Shown here: piece by piece, positions 51,067-60,833 of the stretch
Layout of the letters: the number at the start of each line of letters is the position of its first letter
Numbering within the stretch: position 1 is the stretch's first letter
Source of the DNA: Nodularia sp. LEGE 06071
GTDB taxonomy: Bacteria; Cyanobacteriota; Cyanobacteriia; Cyanobacteriales; Nostocaceae
Assembly (NCBI RefSeq): GCF_015207755.1
Contig: NZ_JADEWH010000018.1
Span: forward strand, 1 to 64,000
DNA length: 64,000 nucleotides
Direction of reading: 5' to 3'
Notes under the pieces: generated by a model
The model's input: only the letters and a program-made list of their open reading frames with translations
Told to the model about the DNA's origin: nothing
The model's database searches: none
Made by a program: the position numbers and the translations under genes

Positions 51067-51753
51067 ATGGTTGAGCAAATTCTGATTAATACAGATGATT
51101 TTTATGTGCCAGATGCCAACCTACTAGTTACCGAAGATGATACACCTGTGGACAATTTCGCATCTGCCAAACAACAACGCTTATTAGTCGGTTCTCTTTT
51201 TAGTTCTTTACAAAATCAGACTTTTTTAGCTGAGGCTAATGTGGGTGTTTACTATACAGACCTTCAGCCCCCCATTGTACCAGACGTTTTTCTGAGCTTA
51301 GATGTCCAAATTCCAGAAAAGTGGTGGGACAAACACAATCGTTGTTATATGGTTTGGCGTTTTGGTAAACCTCCAGAAGTTGTGATGGAAATTGTCTCTA
51401 ATAAAGAAGGTGATGAATTAGGTAAAAAGTTAGAAATTTATGAGCAAATGCGGGCGAGTTACTATATTGTCTATGACCAAAATCAGCAATTAGGAGAACA
51501 AGCATTACGGATTTATGAACTCAGGGGAAGACGTTATTTTGAAACTTCAGAAACTTGGTTAGAACAAGTCGGTTTAGGTTTAACTCTGTGGTCAGGGAAA
51601 TTTGAAGGTAGACAAGATAATTGGTTACGCTGGTGCTACCAAGATGGAACTATTCTACCTACTGGAGATGAACGGGCTGAACAAGCTGAACAGCGCGCCC
51701 AATTGTTAGCAGAAAGACTCAGGGCTATGGGCATAGATCCTGATACTGTTTAG
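51067..51753 (+). CDS. Uma2-family protein, tandem copy A
   Basis: A 228-residue Uma2 protein (ATG 51067 chosen over GTG 51055). Core motifs: PPIVPDVFLSLDV (PD position), PPEVVMEIVSNKEGDELGKK (E-x-hydrophobic motif with Lys; to 20), RASYYIVYD. The C-terminus has one heptad coiled-coil unit and ends LRAMGIDPDTV. It is a near duplicate of the next gene, including about 45 bases of identical upstream sequence. Confidence 0.88.
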   Translation: MVEQILINTDDFYVPDANLLVTEDDTPVDNFASAKQQRLLVGSLFSSLQNQTFLAEANVGVYYTDLQPPIVPDVFLSLDVQIPEKWWDKHNRCYMVWRFGKPPEVVMEIVSNKEGDELGKKLEIYEQMRASYYIVYDQNQQLGEQALRIYELRGRRYFETSETWLEQVGLGLTLWSGKFEGRQDNWLRWCYQDGTILPTGDERAEQAEQRAQLLAERLRAMGIDPDTV

Positions 51754-51815
51754 AAACGGTATCTAATTTTAATCAATTAAGCTAGAAATAACGCTCTCAA
51801 ATAGTGGATAAAATT

Positions 51816-52565
51816 ATGGTTGAGCAAGTTCTCATCAATGCAGATAATTTCTATGTGCCAGATGCCAACCTACTAGTTACCGAAGATGATACACCTGTGG
51901 ACAATTTCGCATCTGAAAAACAACAACGCCTCTTGGTTGGCTCTCTTTACAGTTCCTTACAAAACCAGATTTTTTTAGCAGCCGCTAATGTGGGTGTTTA
52001 TTATGCATACAGAAAACCGCCTATTGTCCCTGATGTTTTATTTAGCTTAGATGTCCAAATACCCGAAAAATGGTGGGACAAGCAAAATCGTTGTTATATG
52101 CTTTGGGAGTTTGAAAAACCTCCAGAAGTTGTGATGGAAATTGTCTCTAATAAAGAAGGTGATGAATTAGGCAAAAAGTTAGAAATTTATGAGCAAATGC
52201 GAGCGAGTTACTATATTGTCTATGACCCTAATCAACAATTAGGAGAACAAGCATTACGAATTTATGAACTCAGGGGAAGGCGTTATTTTGAAACTTCTGA
52301 AACTTGGCTAGAACAAGTAGGTCTGGGTTTAATTCTGTGGTCAGGTGCATTTGAAGGTAGACAAGATAATTGGTTGCGCTGGTGTTACCAGGATGGAACT
52401 ATTCTACCTACTGGAGATGAACGGGCTGAACAAGAAAAGCAACGCGCCGAACAAGAAAAGCAACGGGCTGAACAAGAAAGGCAACGGGCTGAAGAAGCTG
52501 AACAACGCGCCCAATTATTAGCAGAAAGACTCAGGGCTATGGGCATAGATCCTGATACTTTGTAG
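51816..52565 (+). CDS. Uma2-family protein, tandem copy B
   Basis: A 249-residue Uma2 protein, about 749 bases downstream of copy A and very similar (ATG 51816 chosen over GTG 51804). Compared with copy A, the C-terminal coiled coil is longer: three tandem 21-bp units coding EQEKQRA or EQERQRA (52428-52490) plus EEAEQRA. It ends LRAMGIDPDTL. The stop is 31 bases from the convergent miaA stop, with a 30-bp palindrome in between. The duplication looks recent. Confidence 0.88.
   Translation: MVEQVLINADNFYVPDANLLVTEDDTPVDNFASEKQQRLLVGSLYSSLQNQIFLAAANVGVYYAYRKPPIVPDVLFSLDVQIPEKWWDKQNRCYMLWEFEKPPEVVMEIVSNKEGDELGKKLEIYEQMRASYYIVYDPNQQLGEQALRIYELRGRRYFETSETWLEQVGLGLILWSGAFEGRQDNWLRWCYQDGTILPTGDERAEQEKQRAEQEKQRAEQERQRAEEAEQRAQLLAERLRAMGIDPDTL
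52428..52490. repeat. Three tandem 21-bp units in a Uma2 gene
   Basis: Each unit codes seven residues, so the array lengthens a heptad coiled coil. Units at 52428, 52449 and 52470 differ by only a few bases. Copy A lacks the expansion. Confidence 0.85.
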
Positions 52566-52571
52566 AGGCTT

Positions 52572-52601
52572 TGTAGAGATGTTTGATGAAATGTCTCTAC
52601 A
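52572..52601. repeat. 30-bp palindromic repeat overlapping the miaA stop
   Basis: TGTAGAGATGTTTGATGAAA with TGTCTCTACA at the end: outer 8-bp arms TGTAGAGA / TCTCTACA. It overlaps the miaA stop codon (52597-52599) and starts 7 bases after the Uma2 stop. It could serve as a hairpin between two convergent genes. Confidence 0.75.
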
Positions 52602-53496
52602 CATTCTTCGTAAATTCTTCTACTCGTTGCCAAACCTTTTCTAATAAATCAGGATCATCGGCATCAAACCACTCAATTTGGGAATACGCCTTAAACCAAG
52701 TACGCTGTCGCTTGGCAAATTGTCGCGTGTGTAAAACCGTTAATTCCTTTGCTGATTCTAAAGAAATTTCACCTGCTAAATATTGCCTGATTTCTTGATA
52801 TCCCAATGTATTCAACAAAGGTAAATCAGTTCCGTATTTTTGACAAAGATATTCTACCTCAGCTACCAAACCATCAGCGATCATTTGTTCTGTGCGCTTG
52901 TGAATGCGTAGCCTGATTTTTTCGACTTCGCAATCTAAACCAATTTGCAAAATTGGATAATCTGGGGGGTTCTCTCCTTGCTGCTGGGATATGGGAATTC
53001 CAGTGATGTAAAATACTTCTAATGCTCGTAAAGTCCGCACAGTATCATGAGGATGAATTTTCTGGGCTGCGATCGCATCTACTTGTTGTAGTATTCCATA
53101 TAGGGTCGTTTGTCCTAAAGATTCCAGCTGCGATCGCAATTCCTGATCTGGTGCAACTCTGGGAATTTTCATCCCTTGAACAATAGAACGTATGTATAAA
53201 CCCGTACCTCCAACTAACAGCAATGGCGCAACCCGAAGAGCCGTAATTAAGCCTTGTGCTTGTTCCTGATAGTCTGCTACCGTCATAGTGTCTGTGGGAT
53301 TGCAGATATCTATTAAATAATGTGGCACTAACTTTCGTTCTGCCAATGTTGGTTTAGCCGTACCAATATCAAATTCTCGATACACCTGACGGGAATCTGC
53401 ACTCAGGATCACAGAACTTAACCGCATCGCCAAATTCAATCCCAAGCCTGACTTACCAGTCGCCGTCGCACCACAAATTACAATCAATTTAGTCAT
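52597..53496 (-). CDS. miaA: tRNA dimethylallyltransferase
   Basis: A 299-residue MiaA. It transfers a dimethylallyl group to A37 of tRNAs reading UNN codons. Evidence is the P-loop GATATGKSGLGLNLA, SADSRQVYREFDIGTAKP, VADYQEQAQ, LLVGGTGLYIRSIVQG, QIGLDCEVEKIRLRIHKRTE (to 20) and TRQFAKRQRTWFK. Length is normal. The last codon and stop fall inside a 30-bp palindrome. Confidence 0.96.
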   Translation of the reverse strand: MTKLIVICGATATGKSGLGLNLAMRLSSVILSADSRQVYREFDIGTAKPTLAERKLVPHYLIDICNPTDTMTVADYQEQAQGLITALRVAPLLLVGGTGLYIRSIVQGMKIPRVAPDQELRSQLESLGQTTLYGILQQVDAIAAQKIHPHDTVRTLRALEVFYITGIPISQQQGENPPDYPILQIGLDCEVEKIRLRIHKRTEQMIADGLVAEVEYLCQKYGTDLPLLNTLGYQEIRQYLAGEISLESAKELTVLHTRQFAKRQRTWFKAYSQIEWFDADDPDLLEKVWQRVEEFTKNV

Positions 53497-53981
53497 TAGT
53501 CAATCAATTTTAGATTTTAGATTTTAGATTTTGGATTAGACTGCAATCTAAAATACTCGCTGCCGCTAACGCCAATTCAAAATCCAAATTCTTTGGTCAT
53601 TAGTCAACACTTCCCATACTCCGGACTCTCCCGTAAAGCTTTTGTGATAAAATCTTAAAGCTTTTATATCGTTTTTGCTGATGGGCAGTTTCAGCCCAGG
53701 CATTAAGTTAATTTTTATCACAAGCATGGGATGCAATTGTGTTGTTTAATTGAACTTCGCGTTGCGGTTCTCTGACACAAAACTTTATAGTACAGAAGCA
53801 ATCTAGGAAATCTCAATTTTTGAGGCGATAAATTCAAAAAACTTATGGGGTTACATCCCCTATATAAACTTCTCATAAAATTGGTCTACAGTCGCCAGTA
53901 ACCCTTTTGTGTTAGAATTTTGGTGTGTTTTGACTTTTTTGTTTTTGGGCGACTTTAAACCCACGCATCAGGAGAATTTTC
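53497..53981. other. Gene-free leader of gyrB
   Basis: Between miaA (divergent) and gyrB. Holds TTAGATT heptamers (53508-53536), a small GGGG/CCCC hairpin near 53850, and AGGAG about 7 bases before the gyrB ATG. No promoter could be assigned confidently. Confidence 0.6.
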
Positions 53982-55919
53982 ATGACGAGCAGTTACAGTG
54001 CCGATCAGATTCAAGTTCTGGAAGGTCTGGAAGCCGTCCGCAAACGGCCAGGGATGTACATCGGTACTACCGGGCCGCGAGGACTCCACCATTTAGTTTA
54101 TGAGGTGGTAGATAACTCTATTGATGAAGCTTTGGCGGGTCACTGTACCCATATAGAAGTGGATATCAATGCTGATGGTTCCGTGACTGTCACAGATGAC
54201 GGTCGGGGTATTCCGATCGATACTCACTCGCGAACTGGTAAATCGGCTTTAGAAACCGTGTTAACGGTACTACACGCCGGTGGTAAGTTTGGCGGTGGTG
54301 GTTACAAGGTTTCCGGCGGATTGCACGGGGTCGGTCTTTCTGTGGTTAACGCCTTGTCAGATGTGCTGGAAGTAACAGTTTGGCGAGATAACAAAGTTCA
54401 TGTCCAGCGCTATGAACGAGGTGTACCAGTTACTGAACTGGTAGCCAAGCCTGACAAAGAAGGGAAAACGGGAACTTCTATCAAGTTCAATCCTGATAGC
54501 CAAATTTTTATCAATAGCGTTGAGTTTGATTACATCACTATCGCGGGTCGCCTGCGGGAGTTGGCTTATCTGAATGCAGGTGTCAAAATTACCTTTGGCG
54601 ACCACCGTTTAGAACTGCTGAAAAGCGATACACCCAGAATAGAAACCTACGAATACAAGGGTGGGATTAAAGAGTATATCGCTTACATGAACCGCGATAA
54701 GCAACCACTGCACGAAGAAATTATTTATGTGCATGGGGAACGCAATAACGTCCAAGTGGAAGTTTCTTTACAATGGTGTACTGACGCTTACACAGACAAC
54801 GTGCTGGGTTTTGCGAATAATATTCGCACCATTGATGGTGGTACTCACCTCGAAGGTTTGAAGGCGGTTCTGACTCGGACTTTAAATGCGATCGCACGTA
54901 AGCGCAATAAAATTAAAGAAAATGAATCTAACCTCAGTGGCGAACACGTCCGGGAAGGTTTAACAGCAGTCATTTCCGTTAAAGTCCCAGACCCAGAATT
55001 TGAAGGACAAACCAAAACCAAACTCGGTAATACTGAAGTTCGCGGTATTGTTGATTCCTTAGTGGGAGAAGTTCTCTCTGAATACTTAGAATTTCATCCG
55101 GGAATCGCTGACTCGATTTTAGATAAAGCTATTCAAGCCTTTAAAGCCGCAGAAGCCGCCCGTCATGCGCGGGAATTAGTCCGACGCAAATCTGTCCTGG
55201 AATCTTCGCCATTACCTGGTAAATTGGCTGATTGCAGTTCTCGTGACCCCAGCGAGTCAGAAATCTTTATCGTGGAAGGCGACTCAGCGGGTGGAAGTGC
55301 GAAACAAGGACGCGATCGCCGCACCCAAGCCATCCTCCCCCTGCGTGGTAAAATTCTCAACATTGAGAAAACAGACGACGCGAAAATCTACAAAAATAAT
55401 GAAGTCCAATCTTTAATTACAGCCCTCGGTTTAGGCGTGAAAGGAGACGAATTCGACTCCACCCAACTGCGCTATCACCGCATCGTAATTATGACCGACG
55501 CTGACGTAGATGGCGCGCATATCCGGACACTGTTGTTAACTTTCTTCTATCGATATCAGCGCGCACTGATTGAACAGGGTTTCATATATATTGCTTGTCC
55601 TCCACTATTTAAAGTAGAACGAGGCAAGAATCATGAATACTGCTATAGCGAACGGGAACTGCAACAGTACCTGGGAACACTTCCCAGCAACGCCAACTAC
55701 AACATCCAACGCTTCAAAGGTTTGGGGGAAATGATGCCTCAACAACTCTGGGATACTACTATGAACCCAGAATCTCGAAAAATGAAGCAAGTAGAAATTG
55801 AAGATGCCGCCGAAGCTGATCGTATTTTTACCATTTTAATGGGCGATCGCGTTGCACCCAGACGCGAATTTATCGAAACCTATGGTTCTAAACTCAATTT
55901 CACAGATTTAGATATCTAA
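53982..55919 (+). CDS. gyrB: DNA gyrase subunit B
   Basis: A 645-residue GyrB that supplies ATP for negative supercoiling. The GHKL ATPase motifs are [19 protein letters not shown] and [18 protein letters not shown]. The TOPRIM motifs are [20 protein letters not shown] (to 20) and [18 protein letters not shown], and the C-terminus has [20 protein letters not shown] (to 20). It is of normal length for cyanobacteria without the E. coli insert. AGGAG precedes the ATG. It stands alone. Confidence 0.96.
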   Translation: MTSSYSADQIQVLEGLEAVRKRPGMYIGTTGPRGLHHLVYEVVDNSIDEALAGHCTHIEVDINADGSVTVTDDGRGIPIDTHSRTGKSALETVLTVLHAGGKFGGGGYKVSGGLHGVGLSVVNALSDVLEVTVWRDNKVHVQRYERGVPVTELVAKPDKEGKTGTSIKFNPDSQIFINSVEFDYITIAGRLRELAYLNAGVKITFGDHRLELLKSDTPRIETYEYKGGIKEYIAYMNRDKQPLHEEIIYVHGERNNVQVEVSLQWCTDAYTDNVLGFANNIRTIDGGTHLEGLKAVLTRTLNAIARKRNKIKENESNLSGEHVREGLTAVISVKVPDPEFEGQTKTKLGNTEVRGIVDSLVGEVLSEYLEFHPGIADSILDKAIQAFKAAEAARHARELVRRKSVLESSPLPGKLADCSSRDPSESEIFIVEGDSAGGSAKQGRDRRTQAILPLRGKILNIEKTDDAKIYKNNEVQSLITALGLGVKGDEFDSTQLRYHRIVIMTDADVDGAHIRTLLLTFFYRYQRALIEQGFIYIACPPLFKVERGKNHEYCYSERELQQYLGTLPSNANYNIQRFKGLGEMMPQQLWDTTMNPESRKMKQVEIEDAAEADRIFTILMGDRVAPRREFIETYGSKLNFTDLDI

Positions 55920-56452
55920 ACATCCAGCTAATAAGTAGCCATCTTCCATCAGTGAACAGTTATCAGGCGGATGGTGGAGGATTTAAACCCGCTACCAACG
56001 CCTTTAACCAATTAGTAAGGGACTTAAACGCGGCGAATGAAATTGATCACTATCAACGGTTAACACTCTGAAAAAATTAAATACTCATAGGTTGGGGAGT
56101 CACTGTTTCCCGACTTATAAGTAGGTAAGCAGGAATAAACAAAACTATATTACAGCTTGTAAATACTCCTGAAACCCTTACCAATGACCAATGACAAAGG
56201 ACAAATGACGACCCTAGCTAGTTAACTTTATTTACGCCGACCTACTTAGCACGTTTTGAGCAACGCAAAACCCAACGCTGGCGAAGATGTTGGGTTTCCT
56301 TACGTGCAGCCAACCGACACATCTGAAGTCATAAATATTCGTGCCTACCTACTGAAGTATTTTCAAACTATGCCGTTAGGCTGAGGGACAATATACCTAA
56401 AATTATTAACTATTGTCAGTAATTGTCTACTTAACGGAATTTTCACAAAACG
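55920..56452. other. Gene-free region after gyrB
   Basis: Holds CAATGAC heptamers (56182-56209, same family as 4824-4851) and a hairpin AACCCAAC / GTTGGGTT (56269-56296) without a T-run. No credible ORF. Confidence 0.6.
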
Positions 56453-57070
56453 ATGAAAGTCAGTCAAAAGTTCATCAGAAAAGTATTGTTTAATATGATC
56501 AGTTTAGGCAGCCTAGTGGCTCTATCTGCCTGTGCCGAACCGATTACACAAGCTCCACCTTCTTCACCTCCCGTAACCGAAACTTCTCCGGCGGCTCCTC
56601 CCGTTGCAGATACTCGTCTAGAAACAACTGCTGATCTCAATTTAGCCGAACTGACACAAGCAGCCGCCAAGGAAGGACAGTTTCAAACGCTAACAAGGGC
56701 AGTGGAAGCCGCCGGCTTACAAGATCAATTGGCAACCCCAGGGCCTTACACAGTATTTGCACCTACCGATGCCGCTTTTAACGCCTTACCCGCAGGTACT
56801 TTAAACAACCTCTTGAAACCAGAAAACAAAGACCAATTAACGAAGTTACTTGCCTACCACGTTGTCCCAGGACAATTTACCTCTAGTCAACTGACATCTG
56901 GAGAAGTCAAGACAGTTGAGGGTAGTCCTGTCACAGTCAATGTTGATGATGCTACCAAAGGTATCACTATTAACAATGCTAAGGTGACTCAAGCAGATAT
57001 TCCCGCTAGCAACGGCATCGTTCACGTAATTGATCAGGTAATTCTGCCACCTAATTTTCCAGATACTTAG
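56453..57070 (+). CDS. Fasciclin-domain lipoprotein
   Basis: A 205-residue protein. The signal peptide ends in lipobox LSAC (Cys27), followed by a Pro- and Thr-rich spacer to about 60. Then comes a complete fasciclin (FAS1) domain: TLTRAVEAAGLQDQL, GPYTVFAPTDAAFNALPAGT (to 20), LAYHVVPGQF and NGIVHVIDQVILPP. FAS1 domains mediate adhesion; cyanobacterial lipoprotein versions sit on the outer or periplasmic surface. It stands alone. Confidence 0.9.
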   Translation: MKVSQKFIRKVLFNMISLGSLVALSACAEPITQAPPSSPPVTETSPAAPPVADTRLETTADLNLAELTQAAAKEGQFQTLTRAVEAAGLQDQLATPGPYTVFAPTDAAFNALPAGTLNNLLKPENKDQLTKLLAYHVVPGQFTSSQLTSGEVKTVEGSPVTVNVDDATKGITINNAKVTQADIPASNGIVHVIDQVILPPNFPDT

Positions 57071-58693
57071 AATACAAGCCCAATATCACATAATTTCATA
57101 AAAAACAATGGCTCCCTGGTTTGATTTTCGAGAAAGCTAGAACAAAAACCGGGGAAATTTTATTTGTGCTTTTTAGTCAGTGAAAATTGTTTGATAAAAT
57201 ACATAAGGATGGAATTATCATCACTATTAGTTTTTAGCTATGACTTAAAACACACAACTGATTTATTGTCAAGGTTTATCCCACAGTGATGAAGTAATCA
57301 CTAGTCATTAGTTGTTTGGAGTGCATACCCCACCGCTTGTGGTTTGCTGATCTAAAGACTAATGACTTGGAGTAGGGGGTTGATTTCCGATGATTGCGAG
57401 ATCCCAACTGTATCGGCACTTCAGTCAGAGTCAAAAGCACAGCTCCATAACTTTGGGCTTAATTTCTCCCACAAGTTAGAAGAGCATTTGTTATGCTTGA
57501 ATAGCAAAGCGAAATCTTGTCTAAAAAGCAAAATTGGCTAAATATCTTAAGGATTCAATATCACAGAATCACAACATTATCCTTAAGCCAAAAGTATTAT
57601 ATTTAACAATTTTGTTACTGAAAGCCCCTCTGCAAGTAGGTTCTCAACCGATCATCTGACTGTTCTATGTCCCAACTTTTCACTGCTAATACCTTCCAGT
57701 ATTGCCGAAGTGATGGCGATTATTTTGCCTGTATCATCTAGATATTTGGTTTAAGTAGGCTAATATCTCTAATTTTGACTGTCAAATTTCTGCTGAATTG
57801 ATTAAAATATCGGTGTATACAATAAGAACAGTTTGTCAACTTTCATTGGGTTGAAATTTCAGCAGTGCGCTAACGTGTGAATAAGACCAATCAGTCAAAT
57901 CTCAATTGTTTGCCATTTCGCTGATTCTGCCACAGCCTCAACTCCTTAGTTTAGGCATTTGGCCTCAGTAAGTTAAGTGTCTTAAGATCAGCATTACCAT
58001 TCTTGCTGTACTTAGACTGTCAGAATCTTCATGCAACTCTTAAGATTGAGCCATTTATGAAGGAAATGTAATAATGGGTGCATTAATATTTCTCGCTTAA
58101 GTTAACATTAAAAAAACTGTTTCTAAGTAATTAATGTTGCAGATCATACTGAAAAGTATGTAAAAGCGGGTGTAGTTTCCTTTGAATGTAAAGATAATGT
58201 CACTAAGATGCCAAAAAGTTTGAGAAAACTTTAAGGGCATGACTACCATTTCCAATATCTTTTTGTTATTAGTGGCTTTACCTTGCACAATGGCATCATG
58301 ATTAATACACAAAAAGAGTGCAATTTTTGTGAAACAGGCTACAATCGGAAAAGTCTTTATCAGAAAATATGCCAACCCTCATATTACAGTCCTATTTTGT
58401 TTATATGGAGTGGTAGATTTTTGAGATCAAGACAAGCCTTTGTTTAGACGAATTAGTTAAAACTTGTATGTGATAGCAACACATATGATTTCTAACTAAA
58501 ATGAGCAAGTCAGCAGTAACTGCGACTTTCCATATACAGTCAAAAAATCCTCTATGAAGAGGAGCAAAACTTCCGAAAAGATTTCCGGGAAAACAGCCTA
58601 AAACCCGATTTTCGGTAGTTAACTCGCTCATTTAAAAAGAGCAGTAAACACATCTTGAGTAATTGATTCTGCAAGGAGCATGAGGAACGCGGC
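57071..58693. other. Long gene-free region upstream of sigA
   Basis: 1.6 kb without a credible gene. It holds a 9-bp-arm inverted repeat (CTTAAGGAT 57546-57554 / ATCCTTAAG 57579-57587). Two minus-strand frames (58097-58375, 58401-58631) have no family features and unusual composition. Multiple upstream start sites and a long leader of sigA have been reported in Anabaena, which this region may serve. The rest is unexplained. Confidence 0.6.
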
Positions 58694-59869
58694 ATGAACC
58701 AGGCTAACAACGTACTCGAAAGCATTTATCAGCCTGACCTAGAAATAATAAATCAGCCTGAGCTCGAGTTAGAACTCTTAGTCGAAGAAGAAGAAGAAGA
58801 AGAGGACTTGCTGATTAACGATGATGGCGAAGATGAGTTTTTAGAGCCTCAGTCTGATGAGGACGACACAAAGTCTGGAAAAGCCGCTAAATCACGTCGT
58901 CGGACACAAAGCAAGAAAAAGCACTACACCGAAGACTCGATTCGCCTTTATCTGCAAGAAATTGGTCGGATTCGCCTATTGCGGGCAGACGAAGAAATCG
59001 AATTGGCGCGAAAAATCGCCGATTTGTTGGAATTGGAAAGGGTGCGGGATAGACTGCAAGAACAGTTAGAACGCGAACCTGAATATCGGGAATGGGCAGA
59101 AGCCGTACAGCTACCATTACCAGCATTTCGTTATCGCCTGCATATTGGTCGCAGGGCAAAAGATAAAATGGTGCAATCGAACCTGCGTCTTGTGGTGTCA
59201 ATTGCCAAGAAATACATGAATCGTGGCTTGTCCTTCCAAGATTTAATTCAGGAAGGTAGTCTCGGTTTGATTCGCGCCGCAGAAAAATTTGACCACGAAA
59301 AAGGTTATAAGTTTTCTACATACGCTACATGGTGGATTCGTCAAGCAATCACCCGTGCGATCGCTGATCAATCCCGTACTATCCGCCTACCGGTTCATCT
59401 CTACGAAACCATTTCGCGGATCAAGAAAACTACCAAGTTGCTATCTCAAGAAATGGGTCGCAAACCCACTGAAGAAGAAATCGCTACTCGCATGGAAATG
59501 ACCATCGAGAAGTTACGATTTATTGCTAAATCTGCCCAGTTACCCATCTCATTAGAAACGCCCATCGGTAAAGAAGAAGATTCTCGATTGGGCGATTTTA
59601 TTGAATCCGATGGTGAAACTCCAGAAGATCAGGTTTCCAAAAATCTGCTGCGTGAAGACCTGGAAAAAGTCCTCGATAGCCTCAGTCCTCGTGAACGTGA
59701 TGTTCTCCGACTCCGCTATGGTTTGGATGACGGTCGCATGAAGACTCTGGAAGAAATTGGACAGATTTTCAACGTCACTCGCGAACGGATTCGTCAAATT
59801 GAAGCGAAAGCACTCCGCAAGTTACGTCACCCGAATCGCAACAGTGTTCTTAAGGAATATATTCGGTAG
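58694..59869 (+). CDS. sigA: RNA polymerase principal sigma factor SigA (RpoD)
   Basis: A 391-residue group 1 sigma-70. The N-terminus is acidic (about residues 28-58, Glu- and Asp-rich). Region 1.2 is [20 protein letters not shown] (to 20); region 2 is [20 protein letters not shown] (to 20), [13 protein letters not shown] and [20 protein letters not shown] (to 20); region 3 and region 4 ([32 protein letters not shown]) follow. Region 4 ends with the helix-turn-helix for the -35 box. It is the housekeeping factor. The TAG stop is the first triplet of a heptamer array. Confidence 0.96.
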   Translation: MNQANNVLESIYQPDLEIINQPELELELLVEEEEEEEDLLINDDGEDEFLEPQSDEDDTKSGKAAKSRRRTQSKKKHYTEDSIRLYLQEIGRIRLLRADEEIELARKIADLLELERVRDRLQEQLEREPEYREWAEAVQLPLPAFRYRLHIGRRAKDKMVQSNLRLVVSIAKKYMNRGLSFQDLIQEGSLGLIRAAEKFDHEKGYKFSTYATWWIRQAITRAIADQSRTIRLPVHLYETISRIKKTTKLLSQEMGRKPTEEEIATRMEMTIEKLRFIAKSAQLPISLETPIGKEEDSRLGDFIESDGETPEDQVSKNLLREDLEKVLDSLSPRERDVLRLRYGLDDGRMKTLEEIGQIFNVTRERIRQIEAKALRKLRHPNRNSVLKEYIR

Positions 59870-59897
59870 TTATTAGTTATTAGTCATTAGTCATTAG
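59867..59897. repeat. TAGTTAT/TAGTCAT heptamer array at the sigA stop
   Basis: Four tandem heptamers (TAGTTAT x2, TAGTCAT x2, then TAG). The first TAG is the sigA stop codon itself. Confidence 0.8.
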
Positions 59898-59940
59898 CTT
59901 TACACCAATGTCTGATGACTAAAAAAATGACAAACAATTA

Positions 59941-59976
59941 AAAAACCTGGTAGTGAATCAGCATTACCAGGTTTTT
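59941..59976. terminator. Bidirectional terminator between sigA and hli
   Basis: AAAAACCTGGTA and TACCAGGTTTTT form a 12-bp perfect stem with a 12-base loop. T-rich flanks on both strands allow it to end sigA (plus) and the hli gene (minus). Confidence 0.85.
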
Positions 59977-60014
59977 CTTTATTTTTTTATGTAGCTAATT
60001 CTGTATAGTCAAAT

Positions 60015-60194
60015 TTACAGAATGCCCCAAAAATGCAGAAAACCTTGACCAGAAAATAACTCAACGAGTGCGGCTGCTAAAAAGCCAATCATTGCCAAGC
60101 GACCATTCCAAATTTCGGCTTGGGGTGTAAAGCCCCAACGCCAATCGTTGCGATTTTCATTTACGGGAGCATTAACATTTGTTGCGTTTGTCAT
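60015..60194 (-). CDS. High-light-inducible (Hli/SCP) protein
   Basis: A 59-residue one-helix protein of the LHC/ELIP family. The chlorophyll-binding motif is [20 protein letters not shown] (E-x-x-N-x-R), in a single TM helix, with an [11 protein letters not shown] tail. Such proteins bind chlorophyll and carotenoid, protect photosystem assembly and are induced by light stress. ATG 60194 is chosen because GGAG lies 8 bases upstream; the frame also opens at GTG 60203. It ends before a bidirectional terminator. Confidence 0.92.
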   Translation of the reverse strand: MTNATNVNAPVNENRNDWRWGFTPQAEIWNGRLAMIGFLAAALVELFSGQGFLHFWGIL

Positions 60195-60203
60195 GGTTGG
60201 CAC

Positions 60204-60833
60204 TCCAAACTAGATTTACGAAGTATTATTTCCTTATGTAAACTAATATAACAAAAATATTGAGAAATACCAAGTTTATTTATATTTTTATTGCTATATA
60301 TTGACTAAGTTATTTATCTTTGATATCCAAAAACCAGCATCTATCGTAGGGTAGATTTACTAAAGGACTGACAAATAAATATATTTATTGCTATATATTA
60401 GCAACTATTGCACCATTTGATTGGAGATTTTTGGCTCAAAAGTTCAGATAATCTGTATTTGTTATGGAAAATCAAGATTTAGCAGTTGTCTTTCTTATAG
60501 AAAATTTTTGCAGTTATGGCAACCGCTAAGGAAGTTAAGAGATAAACTGATAATCAAACTTAGATACCAAAAGGGTTTTAACCCACTCCCTACTCCCCAC
60601 TCCCCACTCCCCAGCTATATGACAATACGGTTCAGTTAAGGAACCAAATTGTTTGTCACAGTAATTTTTTTTAACGAACCGCAGAGGCACAGAGGACACA
60701 GAGAGTTAAGAAAGAGAAGAAAAATTTGCTTAACTGAACTGTATTGAGCTATATGAAAGTAAAAACCTCACAGGTAGAATCAGTGTGAGGTTCAAATCAG
60801 TTTTACTGGTTGTTCTGGTGTCAATTGGGCTGA
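60204..60833. other. Gene-free region with repeats
   Basis: Between hli and the GyrA-type gene. Holds CACTCCC heptamers (60584-60611), a dispersed AACGAACCGCAGAGGCACAG repeat (60674 on), and the terminator at 60761-60792. A 72-codon plus-strand frame at 60421 has no family features. Confidence 0.6.
60761..60792 (-). terminator. Rho-independent terminator of the GyrA-type gene
   Basis: On the minus strand AACCTCACA and TGTGAGGTT form a 9-bp perfect stem with an 11-base loop, followed by TTT. It lies 42 bases after the stop. Confidence 0.82.

Noticed and set aside
58097-58631. Two minus-strand frames of 92 and 76 codons upstream of sigA
   Set aside because: No recognisable domain, odd composition, no good ribosome site; probably chance.
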